Source: JAFMPW01 sp041743085 (lineage in GTDB: Bacteria; Bacteroidota; Bacteroidia; Flavobacteriales; Flavobacteriaceae). From it: 64,000 nucleotides of DNA. A model generated the notes under the pieces. The model saw only the letters and a list, made by a program, of their open reading frames with translations, was not told where the DNA came from and searched no databases. Positions within the stretch are counted from its first letter, which is position 1. The number at the start of each line of letters is the position of its first letter. Of the stretch, positions 1-8,776 are shown in pieces. The stretch is taken from the NCBI GenBank assembly GCA_041743085.1, contig JBGTNL010000092.1, positions 56,629-120,628 of the forward strand. The letters run 5' to 3'. A program made the position numbers and the translations under genes.

Positions 1-113
1 GGATGCCAATTAAAATAAGGATAGGGTATAGAGGAGATGTATTCTGCTTCGTCTATCATGGCCAAATCTTCCTGAAAACCATCCCAAAGTTGATAATTAA
101 ATAATATTATTCC
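1..113 (-). other. Open frame running off the left edge, unassigned
   Basis: On the minus strand a frame stays open from just after a TAA at 116-114 to base 1. It reads like protein (LWDGFQEDLAMIDEAEY...), with a possible ATG at 59. It may be the start of a gene lying to the left, or a decayed fragment. I recognise no family. Bases 114-626 hold nothing I can support as a gene: two overlapping minus-strand frames at 206-468 are not convincing. Confidence 0.25.
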
Positions 114-626
114 TTAAAGAATTTCATAACGCCTCTAATGTTTGCAGATAACAAAATGGCTCACACATGGAGTTATAAACTGATTAGTATATAATACAGA
201 CGATATCAAAATAGAATTCCACCACCGTTCCGGTGCAGAGAAAAACCAATTAACGTTAGAATAACCGGTATTAAATAAGAGAACAGATTCCACGCCCATC
301 CGCGATTATTGTTATATCCATGAGAGAATTCACGTTCGAATATTTCGAAAACATTCGTATCTTCCGTGAATAAAAGATGTACAGAAGACAATGGGGTAAT
401 ATCAGTATTGAACAAGCCAAAATGATATTTCCTGAATGAATCCTTTGCCAAAATGTATGCATCTGCATTTTATCAACTAATTGCTTTTTTACTAATTTTG
501 CTTTTGATATCTACCTCTACCAAGTGACCGAAGGTTAATTACTTAGAGCTCCATTTTGGAAATAAGAGGTTGCTTTAAAAGAATAAAAAAGTTTCAGACT
601 ACAATAATAAAGTTTTTTTTCGTTAA

Positions 627-1037
627 ATGCAGAAAATAATCTACACAAATGTTGGGATCCGCGAAGTTGCAAAGAAAATTGTGGAGTCGGTTCCCTCAAA
701 AACCCTTTGCTTCTACGGCGAAATGAGTTCAGGCAAGACTACTTTAATCAAGGCCCTGGTAGAAGAATTAGGTGGTGCGGATATTGCCAGCAGCCCTACG
801 TTTGGTCTTGTAAACGAATACCATACTCCGGAAGGTGAACTTTTAGCGTATCATTTTGACTTTTATCGGATAGAGGATGAAACGGAAGCGCTGGACCTGG
901 GTTTAGAAGAATATCTAAGTGAAGATGTTTGGGTATTTATAGAATGGCCGGAGAAGGTAACTTCCTTTTTGCCTGCGGACAGTACCGAATTGCATCTTGA
1001 AATTATAAACGGGAATACCAGAAAATTAAGCCTATAA
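627..1037 (+). CDS. tsaE: tRNA threonylcarbamoyladenosine biosynthesis ATPase TsaE
   Basis: TsaE is the ATPase of the TsaB-TsaD-TsaE complex that makes the t6A37 modification on ANN-decoding tRNAs in the cytoplasm. The 136-residue product has the normal length for the family. The P-loop GEMSSGKTTL is at residues 31-40, followed by the family motif SPTFGLVNEY and, further on, the FYRIED and WPEK elements. The ATG at 627 is the only sensible start. In relatives tsaE often lies just upstream of alanine dehydrogenase; here four other features sit in between, which suggests a local insertion. The assignment is secure from motif order and length. Confidence 0.95.
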   Translation: MQKIIYTNVGIREVAKKIVESVPSKTLCFYGEMSSGKTTLIKALVEELGGADIASSPTFGLVNEYHTPEGELLAYHFDFYRIEDETEALDLGLEEYLSEDVWVFIEWPEKVTSFLPADSTELHLEIINGNTRKLSL

Positions 1038-1593
1038 CCATAGGCTCCAAAAATCCCTGTTGAGGTAGGGCCAAAGACAGAGATATGTAAGTGTTTGGTG
1101 TTCTTTTAGATGAATGTTTGATATTCATTTAAAAGTGTAACTCAATGAACTCCACTGACCAATGATTATTGCTTCCGATCATATAATGGAACGAAACTAT
1201 AGATTGCAAGAATAAATTGCGCTCCCATCGTTTTGCAAGGTGTCGCCTACAGATAGCAGCACCATTGCCGATGCAGTCAAAAAAACTGTTTTTAAAGTCA
1301 AAAACAACTTTTGAATACTTTTAGGTTTATTGTCCTAAAATACAAAAAGGTTTAAGCAAGCCCTGTTATGAAAACTAATGTGATGCGCCTGGTCCTTGAA
1401 GTTAAAAGTCTTTTTAGTTTAGAATTTACAACGATTTTATTGGCAGTACTTTATCTCATCGCAATTCTTACAATGGTGATCATTAGGTAAATATACCTGC
1501 CCGGTAAAAATAGTCAAGGACTTTTTGTGATGACATCCTTTGTTGAGTTGAAAACTTTTGTATCTTGTTGTAATAACCTTAAAACTAATTAAT
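1038..1593. other. 556-bp gap without a supported gene
   Basis: This stretch after tsaE is AT-rich with stops in all frames. A minus-strand frame at 1437-1721 is only the shadow of the small membrane protein that follows. I see no tRNA-like or terminator-like structure. The 3' part presumably carries the promoter of the gene at 1594. Confidence 0.5.
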
Positions 1594-1761
1594 ATGAGAA
1601 GTCTTCTTTGGCTGGTAGCCGTAATTTGCATTATCGTTTGGCTTTTAGGCCTTTTAGGTGTCATTCCCGGACTAAGTACCAATAGTTTGTTCCATGTCCT
1701 TATCGTAATTGCCGTTATCATAATCCTTTACAATATCATTTCGGGCCGAAAACCTTTGTAG
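1594..1761 (+). CDS. Small two-helix membrane protein (lmo0937/DUF5670-like)
   Basis: A 55-residue, strongly hydrophobic protein with two membrane segments at about residues 4-26 and 31-50, separated by a short GVIPG-type turn, and a basic end (SGRKPL). This is the architecture of the lmo0937 family of tiny membrane proteins, which is widespread in Bacteroidota and often stress-linked; the function is unknown. A TTG 36 bases upstream is in frame, but the ATG at 1594 is preferred because the extra residues are not family-like. A strong inverted repeat begins 22 bases after the stop. Confidence 0.75.
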   Translation: MRSLLWLVAVICIIVWLLGLLGVIPGLSTNSLFHVLIVIAVIIILYNIISGRKPL

Positions 1762-1783
1762 TTCCTTCATGGGATTAGACATA

Positions 1784-1852
1784 AAATCGGGATAATTTCT
1801 GTTTATTGGATATGAGAAAAATCCCATATTCTTTCAGAAATTATCCCGATTT
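1784..1852. repeat. 18-bp perfect inverted repeat
   Basis: The arms at 1784-1801 and 1835-1852 are exact reverse complements (AAATCGGGATAATTTCTG on the left) around a 33-base spacer that has partial symmetry of its own. It lies just after the small membrane protein gene. It has no T-run typical of an intrinsic terminator, so it may be an RNA-stabilising hairpin or the relic of a small mobile element. Confidence 0.7.
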
Positions 1853-2308
1853 AAACAGTATAGATCGCAATCCCCATCTTTTATTAAAGCTGCCCATACA
1901 AATGTCCGCTTCAACTTTCCTATTTACCGGTGACGTCTGCGCCAACTTGCTTAAGCGAAGAAATGAAACTTGGTTTATCATGCATCTTCGACAATCAATT
2001 GGTGTGGTCACTTTACCATTATGGCAACTATTTTCATAGAAAAGAATTAAAATTCTTCGGCTCCGGAACTTAAATTTCAGCCTGTAAAAATTCTGTGAAA
2101 CCGTCAATTTGCAAGACCGCGCATCCGCATCGTAAAACCCCAATTTTTATTGTCCGAAATTCGACGACTAACCAAAAATTCGATAAGACGCTTGATTTTT
2201 ACGATCAAATACATTATTTTCCCGTTTTCCGGTTGCAGGCTATGTGGATTTTTCCTACTTTCGTGATAAGGGATTAACAAATCTTTAACTAAACTAAAAA
2301 CTTAAAAG
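1853..2308. other. 456-bp gap without a supported gene
   Basis: Short open frames on both strands here (1806-2039 plus, 1841-2143 minus, 2095-2277 plus) overlap each other, have unlikely composition and resemble nothing I know. The last 100 bases are probably the promoter region of the small lipoprotein gene at 2309. I see no structured RNA. Confidence 0.4.
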
Positions 2309-2479
2309 ATGAACACAAAGAAACTATTTTTTGGCATTTGCACTTGTCTAATTTTAATGGCCGCTGCCTGTACCCCGAATACAGCAGATGATCAGCTTTA
2401 TGAAAATGGGGTGGATAAAAGTAAAATTCCATCACAAGCGGTAGATAAAAGCAAAATTCCATCACAAGGTAATAACTAG
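2309..2479 (+). CDS. Small lipoprotein with a duplicated VDKSKIPSQ motif
   Basis: A 56-residue frame beginning ATG at 2309. The N-terminus is a lipoprotein signal (MNTKK, a hydrophobic core, then MAAAC with the lipidated Cys at 21). The mature part is only about 36 residues and ends with two copies of VDKSKIPSQ, residues 35-43 and 45-53, differing in codon choice (AGT/AGC, AAA). Short flavobacterial lipoproteins ending in DK(D/S)KI-P motifs exist, but no function is known to me. A textbook terminator follows at 2555, so this is probably a single-gene transcript. Confidence 0.7.
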   Translation: MNTKKLFFGICTCLILMAAACTPNTADDQLYENGVDKSKIPSQAVDKSKIPSQGNN

Positions 2480-2554
2480 TCTGCTGAATTCACGGTTTCA
2501 GTCGACCAAATTCAATTTATTCCGAGTACTTAAAAATTTTATATATTTATTTCG

Positions 2555-2584
2555 AAAGGGCAATCAATAAATTGCCCTTTTTTT
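2555..2584 (+). terminator. Rho-independent terminator
   Basis: A perfect 10-bp stem AAAGGGCAAT/ATTGCCCTTT (2555-2564, 2571-2580) with a 6-base loop, running into a T-run through 2584. It closes the transcript of the small lipoprotein and separates it from the gene at 2620. Confidence 0.9.
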
Positions 2585-2619
2585 CGTTACAAAAGGTATA
2601 GTCCCAGATCTTACCAATT

Positions 2620-3264
2620 ATGAAAAGTGCTGCAAACAAAAGTAAAAAGGCCCGGAAACGATTGATTATAGAATCTTTGGCCATATTTTTTATTATAATT
2701 TCTCCCTTTGTATTTAAAATCCATGGTTATTTTTCAAGTGAGCCAGATGCGACAATAAACATGTTTGGTTGGATTATTGATAGTAATGGATTTGCAGATT
2801 TGAACACTTATATTTGGTTTCTTTTTAGTAAGATTGTTCCCTTATACCTGATCACTATTTGGTTTTTTACCTGCAAACATTGGTGGTATCACATTTTATT
2901 AATACCCATATGTATGTATGCCTTTCAAATTTTTGAAGTTATCTATTCGGAAGATCTTTTGGTAGATACCGAAAATGTGCTTTGGCTACTCCCCGTGTGT
3001 ATGGTAGTCATCCCCTTTGTCTATTTTGTCCGGGTAAAATTATATGACAAACACGTTCATGGGATTGATCTTGACGCCATGGATGCCGAACTCAAATATT
3101 ATAAGGACAAGGAGCGTTCCCAATTGGAAAATGCGGGCATTAAGGTTGATTTAAGTGAAAGCATTGAAGAAGACCTTTCCACAAAAACGCCTAATAAAAC
3201 CTTGAATGGTATCTTTGAACAAATGCGGTACTCCCTCCGCAGTTTGTTTAACTTCTTTTTCTAG
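2620..3264 (+). CDS. Conserved membrane protein of unknown function
   Basis: A 214-residue protein with a basic N-terminus (KSKKARKR), four likely membrane segments at about residues 15-35, 64-84, 90-110 and 119-138, and a soluble acidic/basic C-terminal tail of about 70 residues with coiled-coil tendency (LDAMDAELKYYKDKER). The positive-inside rule would put both ends in the cytoplasm. I recognise no named family. It is followed 125 bases later by alanine dehydrogenase on the same strand and may share its transcript, but nothing ties it to alanine metabolism. Confidence 0.75.
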   Translation: MKSAANKSKKARKRLIIESLAIFFIIISPFVFKIHGYFSSEPDATINMFGWIIDSNGFADLNTYIWFLFSKIVPLYLITIWFFTCKHWWYHILLIPICMYAFQIFEVIYSEDLLVDTENVLWLLPVCMVVIPFVYFVRVKLYDKHVHGIDLDAMDAELKYYKDKERSQLENAGIKVDLSESIEEDLSTKTPNKTLNGIFEQMRYSLRSLFNFFF

Positions 3265-3389
3265 TTGCGAATAAAACAGTGAAGCCTGTTCCCAAGAAGC
3301 GTTGGCGCAACGATTTTCATTTAAATGTTGTAATTTTATCGCGATAATGATCGGAATCTCCTAACTATCAGGGGATAGAATTACACCAT

Positions 3390-4589
3390 ATGGACCAACC
3401 CTCCTCACCTTTCAGCAAACAACAATTGCTCCCCCAGGAAGAAACCCTGGAAATATTGAAACAAAAGGGAGAACTTTACATCGGCATTCCTAAAGAAAAT
3501 CAGTATCAGGAAAAAAGGATCTGCCTTACCCCCGATGCTGTGAACGCAATTACCTCTAACGGCCACAGGGTACTTATAGAGGCGGATGCTGGAAAAGGGG
3601 CCAATTTTTCCGATAAGGATTATAGCGAGGCCGGGGCCGAAATAACAAGGGATACCAAAAAGGTGTTTTCATGCCCCCTGCTCTTAAAAGTGGAACCCCC
3701 TACCCTCTCGGAAATCCAATTGCTAAATCCCCAGGCAATTATTATCTCGGCCCTGCAGATTAAAACACAGTCCCGGGAATATTTTGAAGGGCTCGCAAGA
3801 AAACGGATCACGGCCGTAGCCTTCGAACATATCCGGGATGAGGAGGGGAAATATCCTGCGGTACGTTCACTAAGTGAGATTGCCGGCATATCCTCCGTGC
3901 TTATTGCCGCCGAGATCATGGCGGCTACCAATAAGGGAAACGGCCTTATGTTCGGGAATATCAGCGGAGTGCCCCCAGTGGAAGTTGTTATCCTTGGCGC
4001 CGGTACCGTAGGCGAGTTTGCCGCCCGTTCGGCGATCGGCTTAGGAGCCAATGTGAAGATATTTGATAATTCACTCACCAAACTTCGAAATATCCAAACA
4101 AGTATCAACCAGATCGTATATACCTGCACGCTGCAGCCAAAAAACCTCTTGAAGGCCTTGAGGCGTTGCGATGTGGCCATTGGGGCGTTGCGCGGCACGG
4201 ACAGGGCTCCTGTAGTCGTAACCCAGACCATGGTGGAGCAAATGAAAAACGGGGCAGTTATCATTGATGTGAGCATAGACATGGGCGGCTGTTTTGAAAC
4301 CAGTGAGGTGACAACACACGACAAGCCCACCCAGGAAAAATTCGGCGTCATTCATTACGGGGTACCCAATATGCCCGCCCGATATCCAAAAACTTCTTCG
4401 GTCTCCATCAGTAATATATTTACTCCTTACCTTCTTAAAATCGGAGAGGAAGGCGGATTGGAAAATTCGCTGCGATTCGATAAAGGCCTTAGAAACGGAC
4501 TCTATATGTACCACGGAATTCTCACCAACAGGATGGTTGGCGAATGGTTTGATATGAAATACAGTGATATCAACTTTCTTATTTTTTAA
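3390..4589 (+). CDS. ald: Alanine dehydrogenase
   Basis: Catalyses the NAD-dependent interconversion of L-alanine with pyruvate and ammonium in the cytoplasm. The 399-residue protein has the AlaDh/PNT N-terminal signature (GIPKEN, then EKRICLTPDAV), a conserved FEHIRD segment, and the nucleotide-binding fold with VVILGAGTVGEF around residue 200, then MPARYPKTSS near the end. It has the extra N-terminal 25 residues common in Bacteroidota, longer than the roughly 370 residues of Bacillus enzymes. The next gene starts 3 bases after its stop, so the two are co-transcribed. Confidence 0.93.
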   Translation: MDQPSSPFSKQQLLPQEETLEILKQKGELYIGIPKENQYQEKRICLTPDAVNAITSNGHRVLIEADAGKGANFSDKDYSEAGAEITRDTKKVFSCPLLLKVEPPTLSEIQLLNPQAIIISALQIKTQSREYFEGLARKRITAVAFEHIRDEEGKYPAVRSLSEIAGISSVLIAAEIMAATNKGNGLMFGNISGVPPVEVVILGAGTVGEFAARSAIGLGANVKIFDNSLTKLRNIQTSINQIVYTCTLQPKNLLKALRRCDVAIGALRGTDRAPVVVTQTMVEQMKNGAVIIDVSIDMGGCFETSEVTTHDKPTQEKFGVIHYGVPNMPARYPKTSSVSISNIFTPYLLKIGEEGGLENSLRFDKGLRNGLYMYHGILTNRMVGEWFDMKYSDINFLIF

Positions 4590-4592
4590 ATC

Positions 4593-4973
4593 ATGCCATT
4601 TCTAAAGCGATTGGGATTCTATTTAGTGGGGCTATCCATCGGCCTGGTCTTTCTGGCATTCTTTTTTAAAAAAAAATCTGAAGAGACGGGAACGGAATTC
4701 TGCTATCTGCCCAATTGCAGGGTGCTTAAGGACCTGCGTTCAAAACCATTAAATTTTTCCGATGTGACAAAAAAATTGATGGATACCCGGGAAATGGATT
4801 CCACGGACATTGCCCATTTCCTGAAGGAAGGCGATATCGATTTTAAAAACAGCGATACCGCTTCTGAGCCCTGTAAGACACTTTACATAATGGCCGAAGT
4901 AAAAGGGAAGGAGGCGGTTATGACGGTAAGGAACTGCGAAGATCAGGTGGTAGTGGAAAATATTCGAAGGTAG
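4593..4973 (+). CDS. DUF4258-type membrane-anchored protein
   Basis: A 126-residue protein with one N-terminal membrane segment (about residues 6-25) followed by KKKSEE and a soluble domain outside the membrane. The later half (SDVTKKLMDTREMDSTDIAHFLKEGDI, then VMTVRNCEDQVVVENI) fits the DUF4258 pattern, a small alpha/beta domain of unknown activity. Two Cys pairs (FCYLPNC, CKT...NC) could form disulfides if the domain is periplasmic. It directly follows ald with a 3-base gap, so translational coupling is likely. Confidence 0.8.
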   Translation: MPFLKRLGFYLVGLSIGLVFLAFFFKKKSEETGTEFCYLPNCRVLKDLRSKPLNFSDVTKKLMDTREMDSTDIAHFLKEGDIDFKNSDTASEPCKTLYIMAEVKGKEAVMTVRNCEDQVVVENIRR

Positions 4974-5051
4974 GTTAGCTGCCAAAATGCCCTTATACAG
5001 AGGTGCAGACAGCACTTCATACTAATTTCCATTGCTTGTCGATCACATTAT

Positions 5052-5669
5052 TTACCAGACAAAGCGTATTAAGAAATACGCAAAGACAAACCAAGAAATT
5101 GGAGGCAAGTATTTGTTGTTTGGCGGAAGCTTAAACACCTTGGGCTGCGGATCCAAAGGTTGTAACTTCCGTCCCTTTAATCCAGGGTGGTCTTCCGGAA
5201 TAAAAGTAGACCTGAACTGGTGGTAGGTAAAAGGCATTGCCGACACAGGATCCCCGTTGGGGTGGTGAATATTACCTCTATAGGGATTCAAATACTCCCA
5301 TACAATTTCCCCATTACGGGTCACTTCAAAAAAGCGTCCCCTGGGTCCTTCATTGATAAATGTATGTCCATTGTCCATACGATGTGCCCCGGAAATAAAA
5401 CTTCCGTAGAACGAAACCGTAACCTTAGCAATATACTGCCAGAGGGATGCCTCAGGGCCAAAGCGAAGGCCATTTCTATTATAATTCCCCTCCTTATCTG
5501 TGGGTAACTTCAGTTCTATCACTGCTGAATAATCCAGGCTATCCCGCCCCATCGGGATGGCATTATTATATACAGTGAGGTTACCGGCGCCAGGTTGTCC
5601 ACTTTCTATCCAACGCACATCATGCTGCCCGAATAATCGCTGATCGGTGGAATGGGCATTTGGTGGCAA
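5052..5669 (-). pseudogene. Arylsulfotransferase-like (ASST) remnant, N-terminus missing
   Basis: The frame matches only the C-terminal part of the arylsulfotransferase beta-propeller family: QRLFGQHDVRWI, then a propeller strand with SLWQYIAKV, FYGSFISGAHRMDNG, GRFFEVTRNGEIVWEYLNPY. Full-length members are roughly 450-500 residues and start with a signal peptide; here only about 205 remain. An in-frame TAA lies directly upstream (5672-5670) and the first possible start is a TTG. Just 68 bases separate it from the proDH stop, so the first half has been deleted, not merely frameshifted. Probably non-functional. Confidence 0.75.
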
Positions 5670-5740
5670 TTAAGGTGTAAAAATCTTTTGAGATCCTCAA
5701 ATTTGAAATGCATGATCAGATCATTCCTGCCTACCGTTTC

Positions 5741-6940
5741 CTATATTCCCCTGCGTTTCCTTTCCTTTTTCAGCAATTCTAGTTCCCTGTTGGTTTGTCC
5801 GGCGACGGAAGTGTTTTCCTCTGCCCTCCGGATCAGATAAGGCATCACATCCCTTACCGGCCCAAAGGGGACATATTTTGCTACATTATAGCCTTTGGCC
5901 GCAAGATTGAAGGTAATATGATCGCTCATACCGTACAACTGGCCAAATCCTATCCGCTGGTCATTGTTGACTATACCGTATTTCTCCATAAGTTCCATTA
6001 ATTTATAGCAACTGGTTTCATTGTGTGTACCCGCAAAGAGCGATACCATATCCAGGTGTTGAATAATATAGGCTATGGCAGCGTCGAAATTATCATCCGA
6101 GGCCTTCTTGGACCCACAAATAGGCGACGGGTAGCCCTTCTCTTCCGCTCTCTCATTCTCCTTCTCCATATAAGCTCCCCGCACCACCTTGATCCCGATC
6201 TTAAACTTATCTTTCAGGGCAGTGGTATGTAATCTCTTTAAATAATCCATCCTGTCCCAGCGATACAGCTGTAGGGTATTAAAAACAACAGCCTTTTTGG
6301 TATTATAGCTTCGCATCATTTCTTCCACCAGATTATCCGCAGCATCCTGCATCCAGGTTTCCTCGGCGTCTATTAAAAGTGATACATCCAGGTCATATGC
6401 CTTTTTGCAGGTAGTGTCGAACCTTCCCACAATACGGTTCCATTCGGCCTGTTCCAAAGGGGTTAACGACTTTCCCTTCCCAATTTTTTGAAAAAGTGCA
6501 AAACGGCCATATCCCGTAGGTTTAAAGACAGCAAATGGCATAGCCTGCCTTTCCTTTACAAAGTCGAGGATCTGCAAATTTTTGGCCAGGGCATCATCAA
6601 ATGGGTCCTCCGTATCTTTTCCCTCCACCGAATAGTCCAGAACCGAGTAGACTTTTTTCTCCCACATTTTATCAACTACCGGCATACAATCTTCTTCACT
6701 TATGCCTCCACAAAAGTGGTCAAAAACCGTTGCCCGTATTAAACCATCTACAGGTAAGTGCGCCTTAATTGCAAAATTGGTTACTGCTGTGCCGATCCTT
6801 ACAAGGGGCTCATTTGCGATCATCTTAAATAGAAAGTAGGCACGCTCCAGTTCCGAGTCGGTTTTCAAAGCAAAGGCAGTTGCCGTATCCTCAAAAATTC
6901 TGTTATCTTTTTCAATCATAGTCTGAAGGTGCTTTTTCAA
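5741..6940 (-). CDS. Proline dehydrogenase
   Basis: FAD-dependent first step of proline catabolism (proline to delta-1-pyrroline-5-carboxylate). The 399-residue monofunctional protein carries the proDH barrel motifs: FDTTCKKAYDLDVSLLIDAEETWMQDAAD, IGIKVVRGAYMEKEN, SLFAGTHNE, IGFGQLYGMSDHIT and the C-terminal YVPFGPVRDVMPYLIRRAEEN that binds the substrate carboxylate. It lacks the P5C dehydrogenase domain of PutA. It diverges from aroB, with 253 bases between the starts, an arrangement known from other flavobacteria. Confidence 0.93.
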   Translation of the reverse strand: MKKHLQTMIEKDNRIFEDTATAFALKTDSELERAYFLFKMIANEPLVRIGTAVTNFAIKAHLPVDGLIRATVFDHFCGGISEEDCMPVVDKMWEKKVYSVLDYSVEGKDTEDPFDDALAKNLQILDFVKERQAMPFAVFKPTGYGRFALFQKIGKGKSLTPLEQAEWNRIVGRFDTTCKKAYDLDVSLLIDAEETWMQDAADNLVEEMMRSYNTKKAVVFNTLQLYRWDRMDYLKRLHTTALKDKFKIGIKVVRGAYMEKENERAEEKGYPSPICGSKKASDDNFDAAIAYIIQHLDMVSLFAGTHNETSCYKLMELMEKYGIVNNDQRIGFGQLYGMSDHITFNLAAKGYNVAKYVPFGPVRDVMPYLIRRAEENTSVAGQTNRELELLKKERKRRGI

Positions 6941-7193
6941 TACAGGGCCTCGCTAATACCAATTTTTAGCAATCAAAAATTAATGCCTTATTGATTTATA
7001 AGCTAATAAGACACCACTTATAAAAAAGCCGCCGGCTTATAACCTTTGGGATCAAACCCTGTACGCTTTCCTTATGGGAATGTTCCTCCAAATTATTAAT
7101 ATGCCAAAAATAGCACACAAAATCTATTCGGTTATTGAAAAATAGCCTTTAATTTGCCAGTGATTTGGGCTAATTGTACAACAATCCGCAACT

Positions 7194-8255
7194 ATGAATT
7201 CTATTATCACGTCTTCCTATGCCGTGCATTTCAATGAACAGTGTTACCTGGCCCTGAAGAAACATCTGGAAATGGCCGGTTATTCCAAAGTGTTCATTTT
7301 GGTCGACGAAAATACGCATCAACATTGCCTGCCATTGTTCATGACCCGATTAGAAGGTGAATATCCTTTGGAGATCATTGAAATTGAAGCAGGGGAAATA
7401 CATAAAAATATAGCTACCTGTACCCGCGTTTGGGAAGCCCTGTCCGAACTGGAGGCCGACAGAAGGAGCCTTGTTATTAATTTGGGGGGAGGCGTTGTGA
7501 CTGATCTCGGCGGATTTGTTGCTTCGGCCTTTAAACGTGGCATCGACTTTATTAATGTCCCCACTACCCTACTCGCCATGGTGGATGCCTCTATTGGCGG
7601 AAAGACCGGTGTTGATCTCGGAATGCTTAAAAATCAGATAGGGGTTATTAATCAACCAAAGATGGTTTTGGTGGTAACGGACTTTCTGAGAACCCTGGAA
7701 AAACGTCAATTATTCAGTGGCTTTGCTGAAATGCTGAAACACGGCCTTATTAAAAGCGAAGCGTATTGGAACCACCTAAAACAGCTTACGGGTTTTGATA
7801 CGCTAGATAACCCTATTAATGAATCCATAGTCATAAAGAATGACGTCGTGATGCACGACCCGACGGAGCAACACCTCAGGAAAATTTTAAACTACGGGCA
7901 CACCTTGGGGCACGCTATAGAGTCCTATTTCCTTACTAATAAAGAGACCCCCGTCTTACTTCACGGCGAAGCTATTGCCATCGGCATGGTACTGGAAAGC
8001 TACCTTTCCCATAAGCTCACCGGGCTGAAACTCGCGGAATTGGAAGATATAAAGTCGACCTTCCTTGAGCGGTATAAAAAAATTGAATTTTCGAAAAAAG
8101 CTATTGATCAGATCGTATCCTTACTAAGGTATGATAAGAAAAATACCCATGGCAATATCAATTTTGTGCTGCTTAAGGCGATCGGCGAAACCGAAATAGA
8201 CTGTAAGGTGCCACACGAAATGTATGCAGATGCTTTTGCTTACTACAAGGAATAA
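7194..8255 (+). CDS. aroB: 3-dehydroquinate synthase
   Basis: Second step of the shikimate pathway: DAHP to 3-dehydroquinate, NAD- and metal-dependent. The 353-residue protein has the NAD motif GGGVVTDLGGFVASAFKRGI, the following PTTLLAMVDASIGGKTGVD, the metal-ligand region GFAEMLKHGLI, and the HTLGHAIE and HGEAIAIGM His motifs. Length and motif order are canonical. The ATG at 7194 gives the usual N-terminus. It is followed by a small conserved acidic protein on the same strand. Confidence 0.96.
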   Translation: MNSIITSSYAVHFNEQCYLALKKHLEMAGYSKVFILVDENTHQHCLPLFMTRLEGEYPLEIIEIEAGEIHKNIATCTRVWEALSELEADRRSLVINLGGGVVTDLGGFVASAFKRGIDFINVPTTLLAMVDASIGGKTGVDLGMLKNQIGVINQPKMVLVVTDFLRTLEKRQLFSGFAEMLKHGLIKSEAYWNHLKQLTGFDTLDNPINESIVIKNDVVMHDPTEQHLRKILNYGHTLGHAIESYFLTNKETPVLLHGEAIAIGMVLESYLSHKLTGLKLAELEDIKSTFLERYKKIEFSKKAIDQIVSLLRYDKKNTHGNINFVLLKAIGETEIDCKVPHEMYADAFAYYKE

Positions 8256-8391
8256 TAGCTTCATATACTAAAAAAGGTATTTGACAACTCTTTGGGAAAA
8301 TCAAAGAAAAAAAATCATAGTTTAGGTGTTGTTAGTAACCATTCCCAAATCTGGCCCGCAAAAAAACCAGGGCATCTTAAAAGACCTACTT

Positions 8392-8748
8392 ATGAAAAGA
8401 GTACTTGTAGATTACAAAAAACTAAGCCATGAATTGGCTGCATTGCTCATTGAAACGTATCCTGACGGTTATGGCGATGATGACATTATTGCATTTAAAA
8501 ATGCAAAAGGCGAATTTATTGAAGCCGTTGAACTTAAGACGGAAGATACACTCTATCTGGTAAAGATCAGTCAGAGCCTCTCTAATTTTATTGCGAACTT
8601 TGACGATTCTATCGAAAGGGAACTGGAGACCAAATCCAAGGTTCCGGAAGATGGCTTTCGGTCTGAAGACGACGATCTTGATGCCCCTGAAGTAGAGTTG
8701 GAATTAAATCTGGACCAGGACATGGAAGATGAAAATGATCTGGACTAA
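8392..8748 (+). CDS. Conserved acidic protein downstream of aroB
   Basis: A 118-residue soluble protein starting MKRVLVDYKKLSHELAALL. A GTG 66 bases upstream is in frame but would add an unlikely leader, so the ATG at 8392 is preferred. The N-terminal 75 residues look like a small folded alpha/beta domain; the last 45 are highly acidic and probably disordered (EDDDLDAPEVELELNLDQDMEDENDLD in part). It lacks signal or membrane segments. I know this gene as a common neighbour of aroB in flavobacteria, without a function. It converges with the DinB-like gene. Confidence 0.8.
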   Translation: MKRVLVDYKKLSHELAALLIETYPDGYGDDDIIAFKNAKGEFIEAVELKTEDTLYLVKISQSLSNFIANFDDSIERELETKSKVPEDGFRSEDDDLDAPEVELELNLDQDMEDENDLD

Positions 8749-8776
8749 TATAAGCTTTGCATTGCAATGCCCATAC

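Noticed and set aside
206..468. Two overlapping minus-strand frames (81 and 65 codons), one with a hydrophobic end
   Set aside because: They overlap in different frames, the longer needs a TTG start, and neither looks like a known family. Probably chance frames in AT-rich DNA.
3620..4351. 243-codon minus-strand frame inside alanine dehydrogenase
   Set aside because: Exact antisense shadow of ald; the composition (Ser/Pro/Thr-rich) is what antisense frames give.
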